Assembly (NCBI GenBank): GCA_022835495.1 | Contig: BQOK01000001.1 | Coordinates: 2,728,001-2,792,000 of the forward strand | Source of the DNA: Oscillospiraceae bacterium | GTDB taxonomy: Bacteria > Bacillota > Clostridia > Oscillospirales > Ruminococcaceae | Direction: 5' to 3' | Length of the DNA stretch: 64,000 nt | Shown: positions 33,930-44,398 of the stretch, piece after piece | Numbering within the stretch: position 1 is the first letter of the stretch | Layout of the letters: each line of letters opens with the position of its first letter | The notes under the pieces: generated by a model | Database searches by the model: none | The model's input: only the letters and a program-made list of their open reading frames with translations | What the model was told of the DNA's origin: nothing | Made by a program: the position numbers and the translations under genes

Positions 33930-34664
33930 ATGACCGTTGCCATCGTGGACGACGATGCCGCCGACTGCCTGCGCAGCGCTGAATGGACCCGCCGCTATTG
34001 GGGCGGGCGGGGGGAGCGGGATCCCCTTTATATCCAAACTTTTTCCAGTGGGAACGAGTTTCTTGCAGCGCTGGCTCACGGGCGTTTCTCCCTTGTGCTG
34101 CTGGACTGCTGCATGCCCGGCACAGACGGCCTTGCCGCCGCGCGGGCGCTGCGCGCCCTGGACGGGGAGGCGGTGGTGATCTTTACCACCGCCAGCTGCG
34201 ATTATGCGGTGGACGGCTACAGCGTGGAGGCGGCGGGGTATCTGGTAAAGCCCTACTCCTTCGAGGCGTTTGCCCTCTCTCTCGACCGCGCCCGGCCCCG
34301 CCTGGTCCGGCAGCGGCCCTTTTTGCTGGTGCCTGCCGCCGGGGGTGAAGCGCAGGTCCTGCTGGAGGAGCTTGTGTACTGCGACGCCGACAAGCATTAT
34401 TCCCAGCTTCATTTGGCCGGGGCGCGGCCGCTGCGGGTGCGCATCAGCTTTTCCGCCCTGCTGCGCCTGCTGGCGCCCTATCCCCAGTTCCTTTTTTGTT
34501 ACCGCGGCTGCGCGGTCAACCTGGCTCATGTGCGCCGGGCGGAGGAGCTTGCCTTTTTAATGGACACCGGCGAACGGGTGCCCTTCCGCCGCAAAGAGCG
34601 GGCAAAGCTGCTGCGCCAATACGAGGATTACCTGTTTGAAAAGGCAAGGAGGGAACACCCATGA
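33930..34664 (+). CDS. LytTR-family response regulator
   Basis: A 244-residue regulator. The receiver domain has VDDD at 6-9, phospho-acceptor Asp59 in LVLLDCCMPG, and KPYSFEAF near 110. The C-terminal LytTR DNA-binding domain (about 140-240) has YCDADKHYSQLHL and the FLFCYRGCAVNLAHV segment typical of AgrA/VirR-type regulators. It overlaps the following kinase gene by four bases (ATGA), so they form a two-component system, often linked to peptide signalling or envelope genes. No peptide precursor was seen alongside. Confidence 0.92.
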   Translation: MTVAIVDDDAADCLRSAEWTRRYWGGRGERDPLYIQTFSSGNEFLAALAHGRFSLVLLDCCMPGTDGLAAARALRALDGEAVVIFTTASCDYAVDGYSVEAAGYLVKPYSFEAFALSLDRARPRLVRQRPFLLVPAAGGEAQVLLEELVYCDADKHYSQLHLAGARPLRVRISFSALLRLLAPYPQFLFCYRGCAVNLAHVRRAEELAFLMDTGERVPFRRKERAKLLRQYEDYLFEKARREHP

Positions 34665-35965
34665 CCGCGGCCCGCTGGGGTGAACTGGCGCTCTATGAAA
34701 TATTCGAGGTGTTTCCCTTTGCCCTGCTCACGGCGGCGGCGTTCCGCCGGCAGCTGCGCACGGCAGGTGCGGTGGCGGCAGGCGTTGCCGCCCTGTATCT
34801 TTTGGGCCTTCTGCGGCGTTTTGCAGCCCTTGGCGGGGCGCCGGAAACAGCGCTTTCCATCCTGTGGATCGGGGTCTATCTGGCCGTGTGCAAATTCACG
34901 GTCCGGGCAAGCCTGCAAAAGCTGCTGTTCATTCTGCTCTCGGTGCTGAATTACGCCAGCCTCAACGCGCTCATTTCCAGTTTTTTGGGGCAGCTGCTGT
35001 TTGCCCGGCAGCTGCAGGCCTTCCCCTATTGCTTCGGGGCCAGCGCTGTTTTGTTCCTTTTGTTTCTCGGCACGCTGCCGCCCGCCCTGTGGTTTGCGGT
35101 GCGGCGCATCGAGCCGGTCATGCATTCCAGTGAAAACGAGGCGGCGTGCCGCTTTTTGTGGCTGGTGCCGGCCGTTTTTTGTGTGTTTTTCTATTACAGC
35201 CTTTATGCCGGCGGCGGCCTGCTCAGCTTTGCGGGCAGCCCTTCCAATTTTTTCTACGCGCTTGCCGTGGGCCTGGGCGGGCTGTTCGTGCTGTTTTTGA
35301 CCATCCGCATGCTGGAGCAAAGCGAGCTGGCGCTGCGCCTGCGAACCGAAAATTACCAGCTCGCGCTGCAATCCCTCCGCTTCCAGTCCCTGCAGACCCG
35401 CATGGAGGAAACACGCCGCGCCCGGCATGACCTGCGCCAGTGCGCGGCGCTGCTGGAAGCGTATCTCCGCACCGGCGACACGGCGGGCCTGGAGCGCTTT
35501 GTGCGGCAATACCTTCACGCCATGCCGCCAGACCTGCCCCTGGTCTTCACCCATCACCCTGCGCTGAACGCGCTGCTCACCTATTATGCCGGGCTTGCCT
35601 CGGCCCAGGGCGTCGGGTTTGACGCGCAGGTGGATTATCCGCTGCCCGGCCCTTTGCCGGACCCCGACCTGGCAATGCTGTTCGGCAACCTTTTGGAGAA
35701 TGCGGTGGAGGCCTGCGCCCGGCAAACAGGCGGCGGGTGCATCCATCTCACCGTTCGGCGCGAACAGTCGGCCCTGGTCATTCTGGCCGACAACCCCTGC
35801 CCTGTGCCCCCCCAGCCCCAGGGGGACCACTTCCGCTCTTCCAAGCGGGAGGGCGAGGGGATCGGCGTGCTCTCCATCCGGCGCATTGCAGAACAGTACG
35901 GCGGCACGGCGCGGTTCGAGCACCGGGAGGGGCGGTTTTGGGTTTCGGTGCTGCTAAACCCCTGA
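34661..35965 (+). CDS. AgrC-like GHKL sensor histidine kinase
   Basis: A 434-residue membrane kinase. Residues 1-215 hold about six hydrophobic helices. A coiled segment follows, then the phospho-acceptor in RRARHDLRQC with an adjacent ALLEAYL helix, and a GHKL ATPase domain with N-box NLLENAVEAC and the ILADNPCP and GEGIGVLSIRRIAEQYGG boxes. This layout is that of AgrC/ComD-type receptors for small peptides. The partner regulator is the overlapping upstream gene. The nearest downstream gene is glgB; a target cannot be deduced. Confidence 0.9.
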   Translation: MTAARWGELALYEIFEVFPFALLTAAAFRRQLRTAGAVAAGVAALYLLGLLRRFAALGGAPETALSILWIGVYLAVCKFTVRASLQKLLFILLSVLNYASLNALISSFLGQLLFARQLQAFPYCFGASAVLFLLFLGTLPPALWFAVRRIEPVMHSSENEAACRFLWLVPAVFCVFFYYSLYAGGGLLSFAGSPSNFFYALAVGLGGLFVLFLTIRMLEQSELALRLRTENYQLALQSLRFQSLQTRMEETRRARHDLRQCAALLEAYLRTGDTAGLERFVRQYLHAMPPDLPLVFTHHPALNALLTYYAGLASAQGVGFDAQVDYPLPGPLPDPDLAMLFGNLLENAVEACARQTGGGCIHLTVRREQSALVILADNPCPVPPQPQGDHFRSSKREGEGIGVLSIRRIAEQYGGTARFEHREGRFWVSVLLNP

Positions 35966-36125
35966 GCCCGCTTTTGGGGGCGGCGTGCAGGTTTTCATAC
36001 GATCTGGGTTGCCTGTCCAAAAGGGGCTGGCGCGCCGCGCGGGTTTGGGGTAAAATAAAAAACAGCTTCCGCTTCGCTGCGGCGCAATAAAAACTTTGCC
36101 CTTTTGCCGAAAGGAGCCCCCCCTG

Positions 36126-37946
<1,821 letters not shown>

Positions 37947-37958
37947 CCGCGCTTTGCC

Positions 37959-38005
37959 GCGGCCGCGCGCATTCCGCTTTTGCGGTGTGCATGCGGCCGC
38001 TTTTT
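37959..38005 (+). terminator. Terminator of glgB
   Basis: Nested stems GCGGCCGC (37959-37966 with 37993-38000) and CCGC/GCGG are followed by TTTTTG on the plus strand, 13 bases after the glgB stop. Confidence 0.8.
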
Positions 38006-38038
38006 GTTCCCTCCTGCCGCGGTGTTCCCCAAAAATCA

Positions 38039-38105
38039 TTTGAACTTCAAAACAGCTTGACAAATGCCGCCGGCCGCGCTAAAATCAGTTTGTTTGAACT
38101 TCAAA
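38039..38105 (+). promoter_or_regulatory. Promoter flanked by two FabT-like palindromes
   Basis: TTGACA (38057-38062), 17-base spacer and TAAAAT (38080-38085) form a good promoter for the MarR gene. Two copies of the 13-base near-palindrome TTTGAACTTCAAA lie at 38039-38051 and 38093-38105, 54 bases apart, one upstream of the -35 box and one just past the start. TTTGA-N3-TCAAA resembles the fatty-acid-repressor (FabT) consensus. Confidence 0.82.
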
Positions 38106-38135
38106 ATTTCATACAGCAGGGAGGCGATCCAAACC

Positions 38136-38576
38136 ATGACCCCCGCGGAACAAAAAATCAACCACTTTTTGGTGGATGTTTTCAACGACGTGCTGCACCT
38201 GGAAGAGGACAGCATTGCCAAAGGCCCTTATAAAAACCTTTCCGTCAGCGAGATGCACGTGCTGGAGGCGGTGCAAAACGGCGAGCGGGCCGAAACCATG
38301 AGCGAGCTCGCGGCCCGCCTGCGGGTCACAGCCAGCACCCTGACCGTCGCGGTAAAGACGCTGGAACAAAAAGGCTTCCTTCTGCGCCTGCGCGACAGCG
38401 CCGACAAGCGCAAGGTCACCGTGCAGCTGACCGACAGGGCCGAGGGCGCACTTCGCTGCCACGCCGCGTTCCACAAGCAGCTCATTGAACAGGTGAGCGC
38501 CCGGCTGACCGAGCAGCAGATGGAGGCTTTGGCAAACATGCTCTCAACCCTCCACACCTTTTTCACCGCGCTGTAA
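38136..38576 (+). CDS. FabT-like MarR-family regulator
   Basis: A 146-residue winged-helix protein with the MarR core TMSELAARLRVTASTLTVAVKTLEQKGF and wing SADKRKVTVQLT. The length and the upstream palindromes fit FabT, the repressor of type II fatty acid synthesis that uses acyl-ACP as co-repressor. Instead of fab genes the next gene, 86 bases downstream, is a DegV/FakB-like fatty-acid-binding protein, so this may be a small lipid-handling unit. The start at 38136 follows a weak GGGAGG further upstream; a longer frame begins at 38064. FabT identity is an inference. Confidence 0.85.
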   Translation: MTPAEQKINHFLVDVFNDVLHLEEDSIAKGPYKNLSVSEMHVLEAVQNGERAETMSELAARLRVTASTLTVAVKTLEQKGFLLRLRDSADKRKVTVQLTDRAEGALRCHAAFHKQLIEQVSARLTEQQMEALANMLSTLHTFFTAL

Positions 38577-38662
38577 GCGCGCGCCCGCCCCGGCGGCGGG
38601 CTGCACCGATTCAGCCCGCTCCGGCTTTTGCTGCGCGGGCGCCCCAAAAGGAGATTTTACTT

Positions 38663-39526
38663 ATGATCCGCATTCTGACCGATTCCACCGCCGACATCCT
38701 GCCTCACGAGGCCGCCCGCCTGAACCTGGAACTGGTGCCGCTGCAGGTGAGCTTTGAAAACGGCGAAACCTGCCGCGACGGGCTGGACCTGACCCCCGAC
38801 GAATTTTACGCAAGGCTGGTGCAGTGCGGCAAGCTGCCCACCACCAGCCAGCCCAGCCCCGAACTGTTTTTGGAGCACTTCGAGGCCGCGCGCGCCGCGG
38901 GCGACGAAATCATTGCCATTCTGCTTTCCAGCCAGATCAGCGGCACCTACCAGTCCGCCCAGATCGCCGCCGAGACCTGCGGGTACGGCAAGATCTACCT
39001 GGTCGACAGCCAGAACGCCACGTTGGGCGAGCAGCTGCTGGTGCGGCTGGCCCTGCGCCTGCGCGCCGAAGGCGCCCCGGTCGGGCAGATCGTGGAAACC
39101 CTGGAGCGGGAAAAACACAAAATCCGGCTCATCGCCGTGGTGGACGACCTGAAGTATTTCCGCAAGGGCGGCCGCCTCTCCGGCGCCGAGGCCTTTGCAG
39201 GCAGCCTTTTGGGCATCAAGCCAGTGGTGTCGGTGCAGGGCGGCAAAGTGGGCCTTGTGGGCAAGGCCCGGGGCATGCCCGGCGCCTACGTGGCGCTGTT
39301 CAAGCTGATGGACGCCCAGGGCGGCCTGGACGAGGGCTGCGAGTACCTGATCGGCTACACTGCCCATCGCCGTGCCGCCGAGCCGCTCCACCGCTATCTC
39401 ACGGGCAATCTGGGCCTGCCCGCGCCGCAGGTGTATCACATCGGCACGGTCATCGGCACCCATGCAGGCCCCGGGGCGGCGGGCATCGCCTTTTTTGCAA
39501 AGGAAGCCCCGGCGGACGAAGCGTAA
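38663..39526 (+). CDS. DegV/FakB-family fatty-acid-binding protein
   Basis: A 287-residue DegV protein. The N-terminus IRILTDSTADI and the second signature LSSQISGTYQSA are typical, followed by DDLKYFRKGGRLSG and IKPVVSVQGG. DegV proteins hold a single fatty acid; the FakB members present it to the kinase FakA for incorporation into phospholipid. The AAAAGGAG site lies nine bases before the ATG. It follows a FabT-like MarR gene in the same direction with no terminator between them and ends at a strong terminator. Confidence 0.92.
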   Translation: MIRILTDSTADILPHEAARLNLELVPLQVSFENGETCRDGLDLTPDEFYARLVQCGKLPTTSQPSPELFLEHFEAARAAGDEIIAILLSSQISGTYQSAQIAAETCGYGKIYLVDSQNATLGEQLLVRLALRLRAEGAPVGQIVETLEREKHKIRLIAVVDDLKYFRKGGRLSGAEAFAGSLLGIKPVVSVQGGKVGLVGKARGMPGAYVALFKLMDAQGGLDEGCEYLIGYTAHRRAAEPLHRYLTGNLGLPAPQVYHIGTVIGTHAGPGAAGIAFFAKEAPADEA

Positions 39527-39605
39527 AAGGGGCATGTGCCGCTCGCTGTAAAGCGGCAATTTGTGAAAAGAAATTAAAAGAACGACCGCCGGGCCCGCCC
39601 GGCGG

Positions 39606-39646
39606 GAACAAACGGCACCCGGCTGTAAGCCGGGTGCCGTTTGTTC
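39606..39646 (+). terminator. Strong intrinsic terminator after the DegV gene
   Basis: An 18-base perfect stem (39606-39623 with 39629-39646, loop TGTAA) starts 80 bases past the stop, preceded by a smaller CCGCCGGGC hairpin at about 39587-39606. The remainder to 39833 holds only a likely promoter region for the next gene. Confidence 0.8.
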
Positions 39647-39833
39647 AACTTTATATGCTGAAAGCACTCCGTATCAGCTGTTTTAATAAGCACAAAGGCG
39701 TTCGTACACAAGCGGCGCATGAGCCCCCCGTCTATTGCCGCGCGCCTGATTCCATAGTATACTAAAAGAAATAAACCGGTCCGTCTTGTGTTTGTGCAGC
39801 GATGCACACAATGTAACGAAGGAGACTTGCGTT

Positions 39834-41525
39834 ATGAAAAGAGTGCTATGGCTTTTAACTGCAGTTTGTATCCTATCAGGCCTTTGCGCCTGCGGTGCGG
39901 ATGGAAAAGGCCAAACGCAGGCCCTGGCCCCCCCTTCGGCGGCATCCTATGCTGCCGGGCCCTCGCCCGAAGCGGCGGCGGTCGCCGCATTTCTCAAGGA
40001 CACCACCTATCTCGATCTTGCCGATGCCGCCGGCCTTGCGCCCTATTATGAAGCGGCAGCGCAGCGAAAGGCCGCGATCCTCGGCGCGCCCACAAGCATT
40101 GTCCGGTCCGATACCTTCGTTCGCGGCGAGACCTACACGGGAACCGCCTATTATATTTCTCCCACCGGGAACGATGAGCATGACGGCCTCAGCCCCGAAA
40201 CGGCATGGCGCGATCCCTTGCGCTGCACCTGGGGCGAGGTCCAGCCCGGAGACGCCGTGTTTTTTGAGCGCGGCGGCGTATACCGCCTTGCAGAGGCGTC
40301 GCTCCGCCTGGGCCAGGATGTCACCTATTCCGCTTACGGCGAGGGGCCAAAGCCCGTGTTCACCATCGCGGCGGAAAACTCTGCCCGTTCGGAATGCTGG
40401 GAACTGTGGCATGAGGGTGCGGGCGGCGCAAAGATCTGGAAATACTACAAGCCCACCCACGATGTCGGCGGTATTGTGTTCAATGATGAAAGCTATGCCC
40501 GCCGCGTGCTGGAATGGCCCACCCCCAACGGCTGGCTTGCGGTGGACGTTCTGCCCATGGACCCCGTCAATGGCATTGTCGCCAGGGAGGATCCCTGCAC
40601 CAATATTCAAGTGGCCAGTGCCGGAGAATACCGAACGGTGGAAGAAAGCCTCACGGAAGATATGACCTATATCAGCCGTGTGGATATCTCCGGGCTTACG
40701 TATCCCTTTGAGGCAAGCCAGGCCGGTGCCGGTGAGCTGTACCTGCGCTGCGACAAGGGCAACCCCGGCGAGTGCTTTGCAGATATTGAGGTGATCTTCC
40801 AAAATGAGAACGACACTTCTGTTCTTGACGGCTGGCATGCCGACGGCTATGTGCTCGATAATCTCTCCGTCAAGTATTACCTGGATAACGCGGTAAACGG
40901 AAACCTGATGCGGCGGGATGCCGTGATCCAGAACTGCACCGTGGAGTGGGGCGGCAACCGGCTTTTCAGCATCGAGTCCGAAGAGCCCACGAACGACTAC
41001 TGCCTGATAGGCGACGGCATCTACGGCGTGGCCGCAAACGCCACGATCCGCAACAATTATATGCGCCACTGCGGAAACGCCTGCACCTTTGAAAGCTCTA
41101 TGGAGTTGTTGGAAGATATGGGCACCTACACGGTCGAGGGCAATCTCATGGAGAACTGCGGTCAGGGCATCCGCGTGTCTCTTATCAACGAGGGGGAGGA
41201 GAACCGTTTTGACGCGGTGCTCCTGCGGGACAACATTATTCTTGACAGCGGAAACGGCATGAACAACGCTTGCTTGGAGGAGCCGGTGGCCATTGATCTG
41301 GGCGTGGATTTCGTTCAATATGCCGGCAGCATCGAAGTGTGCGATAATGTGCTGATCGGCAGCACATTGGCTATGGTCAAAGCGCCCCATCCGGATGCGG
41401 TGAAGACCAATATCCACAATAACACCATTGCGCAAAGCGAAAACGGCGCTCTTCTGACCATGGGCTATTCGCCTTCCGGAGACGGCATCAGCTGGTACAC
41501 TATGAGTATGGTAAAGACCAATTGA
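39834..41525 (+). CDS. Right-handed parallel beta-helix lipoprotein
   Basis: A 563-residue exported lipoprotein. The signal peptide (LWLLTAVCILSGL) ends in a CACG cysteine box, followed by a low-complexity stretch. From about 105 comes YYISPTGNDEHDG, a hallmark opening of secreted beta-helix proteins; repetitive Asn/Ile/Val coils (IRNNYMRHC, LRDNIILDSGN, VCDNVLIGST, IHNNTIAQ) follow to the end. The fold suggests a polysaccharide lyase, hydrolase or binding protein, but no catalytic motif could be assigned. Start follows GAAGGAG. Its AT-richer coding than its neighbours may hint at transfer. Confidence 0.85.
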   Translation: MKRVLWLLTAVCILSGLCACGADGKGQTQALAPPSAASYAAGPSPEAAAVAAFLKDTTYLDLADAAGLAPYYEAAAQRKAAILGAPTSIVRSDTFVRGETYTGTAYYISPTGNDEHDGLSPETAWRDPLRCTWGEVQPGDAVFFERGGVYRLAEASLRLGQDVTYSAYGEGPKPVFTIAAENSARSECWELWHEGAGGAKIWKYYKPTHDVGGIVFNDESYARRVLEWPTPNGWLAVDVLPMDPVNGIVAREDPCTNIQVASAGEYRTVEESLTEDMTYISRVDISGLTYPFEASQAGAGELYLRCDKGNPGECFADIEVIFQNENDTSVLDGWHADGYVLDNLSVKYYLDNAVNGNLMRRDAVIQNCTVEWGGNRLFSIESEEPTNDYCLIGDGIYGVAANATIRNNYMRHCGNACTFESSMELLEDMGTYTVEGNLMENCGQGIRVSLINEGEENRFDAVLLRDNIILDSGNGMNNACLEEPVAIDLGVDFVQYAGSIEVCDNVLIGSTLAMVKAPHPDAVKTNIHNNTIAQSENGALLTMGYSPSGDGISWYTMSMVKTN

Positions 41526-41721
41526 TCCGGAATGTCCCAACGGTCGTTCACCCGGCCCTTCTATGCGGCCTGCACTGTTGCTTTTATTGCTCCACAATAA
41601 TAAAAATCTCCTCTGAAAGTGCCTGCGCCGCAGCCCCCGCCCGGGGCGCAGCCGCCGGGTGGCTGCGGCTTCTCTTTGCCCCCGTTTTGTGGTACGATAA
41701 AACGCAAAGGAGGTGCCTGCC

Positions 41722-42870
41722 ATGAAAAAAGCCGCGCGCATTGCGGGCTGGGGCCTGTTCGCGCTCTACCTTGCGGCGCTGCTTCGCCTCACGGTCTTCC
41801 GCCCGGGGCGCATGCCCGCGCCGGTGCTCAACCTTACCCCCTTTGCTGAGTGGGGGCGCACCCTTGCCCAGGAGGGGCCCGTGCGCTTTTGTTACCTGTT
41901 TTTTGGAAACATCGTCTGGTTTATGCCGCTGGGCTGGGCCCTGGCCGCCCGGGGGATGCGGCTTCGCTGGGCCGCGCTGGCGGGGTTTGGCCTGTCGTTT
42001 GGAATCGAGCTGGGTCAATTTTTGCTGCGCACCGGCATCAGCGAGCTGGACGACCTTTTGCTGAACACCCTCGGCGCCGTGCTCGGCTGGTGCGCAGCGG
42101 CGCTGTGGCGCCGCTGGCGGCTGGGCCGCGCGTTTCGCCGCCTGTGCCGCAGCCGCTGGCGCTGGCTGTTCGGCGCGGCCTGCCTGGCCGCCCTGGCCGC
42201 GGCGCTTGTGCTGTGCAAAGCGGTTCGGCCCAACCTGCTGTTCGCCCGCCAGTGGCCGGTCAAAGGGGTGGATGTTTCAGAATACCAGGGCAGGATCGAT
42301 TGGCCTGTCCTTGCCCGCCAGTCCGTCCGCTTCGCGTTTATAAAAGCCACCGAGGGCAGTTCCTCTGCCGACCCCGCCTTTGCGCACAACCGCCGCGGGG
42401 CCGCTGAGGCGGGGATCGCCGTGGGGGCCTACCATTTTTTCAGCTTCGATTCCCCCGGCGCCGCACAGGCCGAAAATTTTCTTGCTGCGCTGGGCGGCCA
42501 GGCCGACGCCCTGCCCCCGGTGGTGGATGTGGAGCTTTACGGCAGCTATGTCTTTTCCCCAAAGCCTGCCGGCGAGGTGCGGCGCGAACTGCGCGCGCTG
42601 CTGGCCGCGCTGGAAGGCGCCACCGGCCGCAAACCCATCCTGTATGCCACCGGGCGTGCCCGGCGGCTGTATCTCGCCCAGGGCTTCGGGCAATATCCGC
42701 TTTGGCTGCGCAGCGTGTACCTGCCCCCCGCCGGGGAATGGCTGTTCTGGCAATACACCGACCGCGGCCGCCTTCCCGGGTACAGCGGGCCGGAGCGCTT
42801 TATCGACCTGAACGCCTTTTGCGGCAGCGAACAGGCGTGGGCACAATTTTTAGCCGCGGGCGCCGCCTGA
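41722..42870 (+). CDS. VanZ-GH25 fusion: membrane domain joined to a muramidase
   Basis: A 382-residue protein. Residues 1-150 are a VanZ-like membrane domain with about four helices, including the NLTPF motif and GQFLLRTGISELDDLLLNTLG. A fifth helix (FGAACLAALAAALVLC) leads to a GH25 lysozyme domain from about 188, which has GVDVSEYQGRIDW and the catalytic DxE in PVVDVELYG. The membrane segments would tether the muramidase at the outer membrane face. VanZ proteins are associated with teicoplanin resistance and envelope homeostasis; a GH25 fusion is unusual. The GGAGGTG site fixes the start; an ATG nine bases earlier is also possible. Confidence 0.85.
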   Translation: MKKAARIAGWGLFALYLAALLRLTVFRPGRMPAPVLNLTPFAEWGRTLAQEGPVRFCYLFFGNIVWFMPLGWALAARGMRLRWAALAGFGLSFGIELGQFLLRTGISELDDLLLNTLGAVLGWCAAALWRRWRLGRAFRRLCRSRWRWLFGAACLAALAAALVLCKAVRPNLLFARQWPVKGVDVSEYQGRIDWPVLARQSVRFAFIKATEGSSSADPAFAHNRRGAAEAGIAVGAYHFFSFDSPGAAQAENFLAALGGQADALPPVVDVELYGSYVFSPKPAGEVRRELRALLAALEGATGRKPILYATGRARRLYLAQGFGQYPLWLRSVYLPPAGEWLFWQYTDRGRLPGYSGPERFIDLNAFCGSEQAWAQFLAAGAA

Positions 42871-42913
42871 ACGGGCACTCTGCCCCGGAGGCCGCAAGCT
42901 CCAGCCTCTCCTG

Positions 42914-42957
42914 CACAAAGCGGGGCCGCATCTGAAAAGATGCGGCCCCGCTTTGTG
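42914..42957. terminator. Bidirectional terminator between convergent genes
   Basis: A 20-base perfect stem (42914-42933 with 42938-42957, loop GAAA) lies between the VanZ-GH25 fusion and the CPA2 antiporter gene. Confidence 0.85.
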
Positions 42958-42974
42958 TGTTTGCCGAAGAACGA

Positions 42975-44270
42975 TTATTTTCCGCTGCTGCCGCGGCGCT
43001 TGCGCTCGCCTTCGATCAGGCGGGCTGCCACCTCTTCGACCTGTTCGGCCATCTCGAAGCCCTCGGCCAGCTTGCTCTCCTCCATGCCCGCGTAGGCAGG
43101 TTCGCCCTTGAAGGCCATTTTCAGCATGATGGGGGTGAACACGGCGCAGCACACCACCAAAATAATGATGGGGCCGAAAAAGATCGGGTTGATGATGTTC
43201 ATGGCCATGCCCTTGTTGGCCACGATCAGCGCCACCTCGCCCCGGCAGGCCATACCGCAGCCAATCTGCACGCACTGGCGGCCCTTGAAGCCGAAGATCT
43301 TGGCGCCCAGGCCGCAGCCGATCAGCTTGGAGCCAATGCCCACCACCACCAGCATCACGGTGAACATTACAATAAAGGCGTCCATTTTGGGCAGCTCCAC
43401 CTTCAGGCCCAGGTTCGCAAAGAACACCGGGGTGAGCAGCAGGTAGGCCAGGGGGTTAAACTTGCTGGCCGTGTAAGCGCCCTTGGGGGTGGTGGTCACA
43501 ATCAGGCCCGCGGCAAACGCGCCGATGATGTCGGCCACGCCGAACCACACCTCGGCCGCCCATGCCATAAACAGGCACAGCACAAAGGCAAAAATGGGGT
43601 AGCGGCGCAGGTTGCGGTCCCGCACCTTGGTCTCGTACCAGGTCAGGCCCTTGCTCACCACAAAGAACATCACGCCCACAAACACAAAGAACAGCACGAT
43701 CTTGAGCAGCACAACGCCGATGTTCACCTGGGCGCCCGCAAGGCTGGTCACAACGGTCAGGCACACAAGGCCCAGCACATCGTCGATCAGGGCGGCCGCC
43801 AGGATGGTGTTGCCCACCTTGGTGGACAATTTCCCCAATTCCTTCAGGGTCTCCACGGTAATGCTCACCGAGGTGGCGGTGAGCACGGTGCCCAGGAACA
43901 GATCCTGCAGCAGCTTGTTGCCGGGCAGGGCCAGCTCACCGGTGTTGAAGAACACCATCAGCAAAGTGCCCAGCCCCAGGGGGATCAAAACGCCCGCCAT
44001 GGCCACCACAAAGCCGGCCTTGCCGGTCTGCTTGAGCTCGTTGATGTCGGTGCCCATGCCCGCGCTGAACATGATCACGATCACGCCCAGCTCGGCCACC
44101 TGGCTCAAAAAGTCGCTGGGCTGAATGAGGTTCAGCACCGCCGGCCCCATCAAAAGGCCCGCCAGCAGCGCCCCCACCACCTGGGGCATCTGCAGCTTGC
44201 CGGTCAGCATGCTGAGTGCCTTGGTGGCCAGCAGGATCATCGCCACATCAATTAAATACCTATAAGACAT
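42975..44270 (-). CDS. CPA2-family cation:proton antiporter
   Basis: A 431-residue membrane protein with about 12 helices of the Kef/NapA group. It opens with ILLATKALSMLTGKLQMPQVVGALLAGLLMGP, and has a discontinuous-helix Asp pair in ALIDDVLGLV and the FANLGLKV motif. It exchanges Na+ or K+ for protons. The C-terminal 40 residues are charged and end in KRRGSSGK, with no TrkA-N or TrkA-C regulatory domain. The start at 44270 follows GAGGAGAAA. No partner genes were seen. Confidence 0.92.
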   Translation of the reverse strand: MSYRYLIDVAMILLATKALSMLTGKLQMPQVVGALLAGLLMGPAVLNLIQPSDFLSQVAELGVIVIMFSAGMGTDINELKQTGKAGFVVAMAGVLIPLGLGTLLMVFFNTGELALPGNKLLQDLFLGTVLTATSVSITVETLKELGKLSTKVGNTILAAALIDDVLGLVCLTVVTSLAGAQVNIGVVLLKIVLFFVFVGVMFFVVSKGLTWYETKVRDRNLRRYPIFAFVLCLFMAWAAEVWFGVADIIGAFAAGLIVTTTPKGAYTASKFNPLAYLLLTPVFFANLGLKVELPKMDAFIVMFTVMLVVVGIGSKLIGCGLGAKIFGFKGRQCVQIGCGMACRGEVALIVANKGMAMNIINPIFFGPIIILVVCCAVFTPIMLKMAFKGEPAYAGMEESKLAEGFEMAEQVEEVAARLIEGERKRRGSSGK

Positions 44271-44398
44271 GCTCTTTCTCCTCTTTCCTCTCTCTTCCAT
44301 CTCTTGCCCGGAAACATTTCGCACAATCTTGTATTATACACACTTTGTTCACAAACAGCAAGCGGGAAAGCGGGGATGAGCTTGACAAATTTCACCTT

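Noticed and set aside
36001-36125. Possible regulatory site before glgB
   Set aside because: No promoter, dyad or terminator meeting a reasonable threshold was seen; only the AAAGGAGC ribosome site is clear.
41722-42870. Teicoplanin resistance gene vanZ
   Set aside because: Only a VanZ-like domain is present, fused to a muramidase and without other van genes. The resistance role is not supported by the sequence.
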